From assembly GCA_951799445.1 (NCBI GenBank), contig OX637289.1, positions 30,194,245 through 30,258,244 of the forward strand: a stretch of DNA of 64,000 bases, in the 5' to 3' direction. The first letter of the stretch is position 1, and every line of letters begins with the position of its first letter. The notes under the pieces were generated by a model. It was not told the origin of the DNA and made no database searches. It worked only from the letters and a program-made list of their open reading frames with translations. The DNA is from Pseudisothecium myosuroides (taxonomy: Eukaryota > Streptophyta > Bryopsida > Hypnales > Lembophyllaceae). A program made the translations under genes and the position numbers. Shown piece after piece: positions 59,751-64,000 of the stretch.

Positions 59751-60953
59751 AGTAATTAAACCCCTCAACCACCATAGTACTATTGAAGCACCTGAGGAGT
59801 CCTTTGGATGCATAATCACAATGGAATTAAACCATATGAATGTGTCATATGGATGAATCCAACTAGCTTTGGCAACTAGAGTTTTAACTTTTAATAAATA
59901 ACTTGCAGGCTACAGTTGAATGTGGTTCTTCTAAATTCTAATGCTTGTATGACCATCTTCTCAAATACAAAGATACATGTGCAATTGAATACTTGCTCTG
60001 ATTAAATCTCAAGCACATATATGTGCATTGAACAATGAGGCCACTAAGGACCTTAGTTGAAGGCTGGGCAGGTTTAACAGGCTCAAATGCAATGGCTTAA
60101 TTAGCAATGAGCTCAATGTCAACATTTTTAACGTGTAACATGTTTGCCTAAACAAAGTTAAGAGAAATAAAATTCTGCCAATCATTTCATCCAAAATTTG
60201 TTGGGAATGGCTACCCCAAAATTGTGGATTGCATCTACAAATTGTTACTTCTCCAATGACCAGCAATGTAATATCGCCTTTTTATTCATTTACAAAATTG
60301 AACAAAGCCCTAATCATCACTCACAAAGTTGTGCATGAAAAATGCTCCAACATACATCATGTGCATGAACATGTGACAAAAAATAGTATAGGTGCTTTTT
60401 GCAATTGTCTTCTAATAGCCTCTCCTAAGCAAATCTACGACATTATATAACATTAAATACTTTAGTGTACTCTCAACAAACTCCTTGAAGTGGCCCAACC
60501 GCCCAAATCTCAAATTACGTGGTAATTTTGAATGGGAAAGTACAAGATTTAGTTTTTTGATTGATTTAGACTAGATCTAAAAAATATATATAACCTTAAT
60601 TGGATATATAGATCAAAATTAAATGCTTAAAAATATAAAATTAAATTGTACACTCGATAAAGTAGGTAAACTGATTATTTGAAAAATATTAAAAAACCAT
60701 TAAATGTATTTTCAATATTAATTTCAAATACATGAACTCTATTTTCCAAAAATTATTCTCATATTTGATTTAGACAAACAACATAAATTACGGACATAGA
60801 TAAAGTGTTTTATGCTTTTATTAAATTTATCATTTTTAAAGCTAAAATTGTATATCAAAGCTATAAGGGCAGAAAAAACATTATAAAGTAGAATTTTGCA
60901 TAGGACAAAACAGAAGAAACATTAATTCAAAACTTTAAAGTATTTTTACTGGA
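59751..60953. other. AT-rich intergenic DNA
   Basis: No gene is supported; overlapping short frames on both strands near 60,009-60,450 look like chance. Confidence 0.5.
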
Positions 60954-61121
60954 CACTATAAGAAGCCCATGTATGTTTTCTTTTACGCACTTTTAGGTGA
61001 CATCCACTTGCTTCTATGTCAACAATAACATCAAGGTGTTATGTTTGACATTATTGTTGACCATAAAAATAGGTGGATGTAACCTAAAATTTTATACAAA
61101 AAACATGGGTTTCTTAGAGTG
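60954..61121. mobile_element. foldback (hairpin) MITE with CACTA-like ends
   Basis: The 168-bp block folds on itself over almost its full length. Left-arm CACTATAAGAAGCCCATGT, TTTTAGGTGACATCCAC and TGTCAACAATAACATCAA pair with right-arm counterparts reaching TTCTTAGAGTG. The flanking trinucleotides GGA and AGA are nearly identical. CACT(A/C) ends and about 3-bp duplication suggest the CACTA (CMC) superfamily, tentatively. Such hairpins are frequent small-RNA sources in plants. Confidence 0.65.
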
Positions 61122-63371
61122 AGAACAAATCTTTGCATTTCAACAAGGTTAGAGGAGCTAATACAAAAATTGGAAATCAAGCTCTTAATAAAGAAAAATA
61201 TTCATCCATTCAAGCATTTAAAATTGCATGGTCTTGCTGTTTACTAGTACATCATTTTGTTGAATTAGAGTACATTTGTCTTTAAATCAATTTATACAAT
61301 CAATTTATTCAGCTTTCAATTAAATTTTCTTGAAACGGAAGAAATCCATAATTTTCTATAAAATGTTAAAATAATAAAAATTCTAAAATCTTATCTTTTT
61401 AATGACATGTCTTCAATTTTGAATACAAAACCCTATCTTTTTCATAATATTCCTTGAGTTTTGAAGACATCTAGGTTTAGAATGACTTAAGATAGAAACA
61501 CCCAAAAGCGTCCCTGTACCTAATCTTTGTTCCTAGATGGACATTAAACCGTCCCTAGACTTCCATTGCGGAATGGTCTTTGACATGTGTCATAAAGTTT
61601 TCTCCTCTCTTCAATGTGATTGGATAAGTGCTGAATTTGTCAGAATTCATATTTGGGTCCACCTACAGGACGGTTTCATTGGTCTAAAGGACTACAACTT
61701 TGAAAATTCATAGAAAATACATGCCAAGTCCAAAAAATCTAATTTTTTTTTGGAAATTCATGATTTTCTCTTGCTAACACCACAAAAATAAAAATTTATT
61801 GAAATGGTGCCTCCAAGTATGCCAAATTCCTTATTTTGACGGTTTTGGATGCTTCCACCTTAAATTTGATGTCACTAGAAAGAAGGAAAAAAAATTCTAA
61901 TGTTTATTAATCCTAATGGATCAAGGCCTTTCTTTTGTCAAAGAAGTTCAACATTCAAAATTGTCATTTCTAGCAACTTGCCTAACTAGATTTTAAGACT
62001 TTGAATTTTCTTAACGTAAAAAATTCTAGTTCTAAATTTAAATTATTTTATATTGAAAAATTGAATTGAGAGTTTGAAGATACAAAAATAAATAAATAAA
62101 ATTAACTTTCATTCTTTAAAATGATTAAATAGAAGATGGTATAAGATAGAAGGAGAAACTAAATTTGTTAATAGGGTCGTTGCAAGAAACACCATGCAAT
62201 TTCTATAGCGTTTGTCATAGTATTCTTTAGACTAAGATCTTTTGAAAAAAATATTTAAAAATATTTAAAAATAAAATAGGTATAATCAATATAACACTAG
62301 AAATAACATATCACCAAATTTTCAGATCTAAAAGAACGTAGATCAAAAGTTATTTATGAAAAAGAGTAACAAAAAATTTGAAGAAAATAAACACATTGGT
62401 GTTTTGATTTGTAAAGAATAGGAGACACAATAATTTACAAAAAACTAATAATTGGACATTGGGAGGATTTCATGGTGATGAGCAGTGATCTCGAAAGGGG
62501 CTAAATTTCGCTCATTTTCTACCAAAATTTTTGGTGCGCTAAATGTACATGGCAAAAAATCCGGAGAAAATAAAGATTTCAGCAGTTTCACAGACGTCAT
62601 TAACAGAAACATCGCAAAAGATTTTATCCATCCATCGTCAGCATCGCAGTCATCCGTTGGGACTGGTGTGATGTGATAGTAAAGAATCAATCTCCACCGT
62701 CGATGTTTTGTCGAGGCGGCTATATCCCAACCGTCCGTTTCGTTGGAAAGCCAGGGTTTGGGGTTTAGGATCCCTTCTACGCATTAGCAAATTCTTCTTC
62801 CTCGTGCAACAATTTTTAGCAGACGCAATTTTGTAGTAAGGTTTTTTGGCAACCTGCTAGGCTGCCATGTCGCATTTAGTTTCTCTTGCTACCATGTTAT
62901 AATCTGAAATCGGTGCTGCATCTTGAGATGACCGCCTTCAATTTTTGAGGGATCTGGCAATTCATTCTTAGTTTCTGGTAGTTGGAAAACTTCCCCCTGG
63001 TTGCAAAATTGCAGTCGTGCTTTGCTTTGAATGTAGAAGTGCCGTCGTTTCAAATTGCAAGCGTCAGTTCCTGTAAGCTGTGAAATTGTAGAGATTCATG
63101 TCTCTTGCATTCACTACATTGTGGAAACAAAGGCTCTAAGTGAATGGGGATTGCGGTCGTTGTTCGTTGAACATTGGGGCGGTGAACATTGGCAACTGGC
63201 AAGTCCTAAATCTTCGTGGTTATGAAACCATTATGGTGAATTGCATTCGTTCTACTCGTTTCTTCTGTTGTTTATGGTGCGTTCTTGCTTTTGGTATTCT
63301 TTCTATTGTTGCGGTGTTTGTTCTACTGCAGTGTTTGTCTTTTGGGGACTTGGGGTGCAAGATTTAGCGCA
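61122..63371. other. AT-rich DNA passing into a GC-richer leader
   Basis: No gene up to about 62,460. From 62,700 to 63,370 composition resembles a plant 5' leader (GGGTTTGGGGTTTAGG telo-like motif near 62,755). It may be promoter and intron sequence of a transcript running into the ORF at 63,372. No splice model is convincing. Confidence 0.35.
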
Positions 63372-64000
63372 ATGGCGCCGCGCTTGAAATTACCAGACAA
63401 TTTCCGCGTGAAGACCTTCTGGTCCAACTACAATAGTTGTGTTGTGGGAAATCTCGGTGCCGCGGCTTCTTCTCCGATCGTGATTTCATCTGGTGTGGAG
63501 GAGGAGACTCACATTTCGGAGACGTGGGTGTCGGGTTCATTGTGTGCACCATTGCAACGCTAGTGTCCATCCGAAAGCAGAGTGGCATCGCCTGAGGGAT
63601 GCAACGACGGGGAGGAAATTTCCACACAAAGAGGAAAGAAGAGAAGGGCCGCTAACACTATCACTTCTTCCACACCAAAAAAAAAGAAAACAGCGCCGAG
63701 CACGATCACGAGGAGGTGGCAGTCTGTGTGGGCCTGTAAGTACACTTGAGCGGAAGGTGAATTCGACGCCAATGGTGACTTGTCCAACATTGTGTGTCGA
63801 AGTTGCAACACGATCAGCAGAAGAAGGAAGGTCATCGTGGCCAAAGGAGATAACCTTAAAAAGCATGAGGGAAAGAGGGTGTGTAAAGAGGATGGAGTGC
63901 CGCACCTTCACCTAAAGAAAGGTGACACCTTCACGAAAGTCAACTGTAAACATTTCTAGTACTGCAAATTGTGGGCGGCCCGAAATCGTGGTGAAACAGT
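63372..64000 (+). pseudogene. transposon-type zinc-finger protein, decayed and cut by window end
   Basis: One frame from ATG 63,372 (MAPRLKLPDNFRVKTFW) continues to the window end with three in-frame stops: TAG 63,561, TGA 63,747 and TAG 63,957. After a basic stretch (KKRRAANTITSSTPKKKK) comes RRWQSVWACKYT, a stop, AEGEFDANGDLSNIVCRSC and KGDNLKKHEGKRVC, then NCKH. The Cys-x2-Cys followed by a His/Cys pair in this context resembles BED-like zinc fingers before hAT-type transposase domains in plant genomes. The TGA falls where relatives, as I recall them, have Trp, consistent with one G-to-A change. Whether the gene is active with introns removing the stops, or dead, cannot be decided here; dead is more likely. 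Confidence 0.5.

Overview
The window is nuclear DNA of a land plant. Four intron-rich genes of typical plant families sit as GC-richer islands in AT-rich, repeat-laden intergenic DNA, roughly one gene per 13-16 kb. The gene set (a UDP-xylose-type transporter, a clade A PP2C ABA co-receptor, the LCB1 subunit of serine palmitoyltransferase, a CER1-like alkane-forming enzyme) is common to land plants. Short non-autonomous DNA transposons predominate, and no intact LTR retroelement is visible. I infer a non-seed plant, perhaps a moss of Sphagnum-like gene density; the sequence alone does not prove this.

Layout. 1-5.9 kb: a tandem duplication, a TIR element, a PPR-repeat pseudogene split by a hAT-like insertion with an 8-bp target duplication, and a second small TIR-like element. 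6.5-10.8 kb (+): nucleotide-sugar transporter whose first intron holds two decayed tandem copies of its own first exon. 15.0-18.4 kb (-): clade A PP2C, followed upstream by a GC-rich promoter island. 19.3-24.0 kb: AT-rich DNA with a tandem array and a MITE. 24.0-26.4 kb: pogo-like transposon with TA target duplication, long TIRs and a DD36D transposase broken by three in-frame stops. 27.6-32.9 kb (-): LCB1 in 12 exons. 33.2-37.7 kb: intergenic, with a nested Tourist-type MITE. 37.8-46.5 kb (-): CER1-like gene in 11 exons, with three introns filled by different tandem repeats. 46.6-63.3 kb: gene-poor DNA with dispersed repeats, a TIR element with an apparent 4-bp target duplication, a three-unit 1.3-1.4-kb tandem array and a foldback element. 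63.4-64.0 kb (+): decayed ORF with a zinc-finger-like block typical of transposon proteins, running off the end.

The four genes are separately transcribed and not an operon. Biologically they cover cell-wall precursor transport into the Golgi, ABA signalling, sphingolipid base synthesis at the ER, and cuticular alkane synthesis at the ER. ABA signalling and cuticle formation both bear on drought response, but the spacing gives no sign of co-regulation.

The most striking theme is repeated short-range tandem duplication. It affects the transporter's first exon, three CER1-like introns, and several intergenic arrays with unit lengths from about 60 bp to 1.4 kb. All exon boundaries given were deduced by eye from splice signals, phase and family similarity. 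The reading frame closes without error for all four genes.
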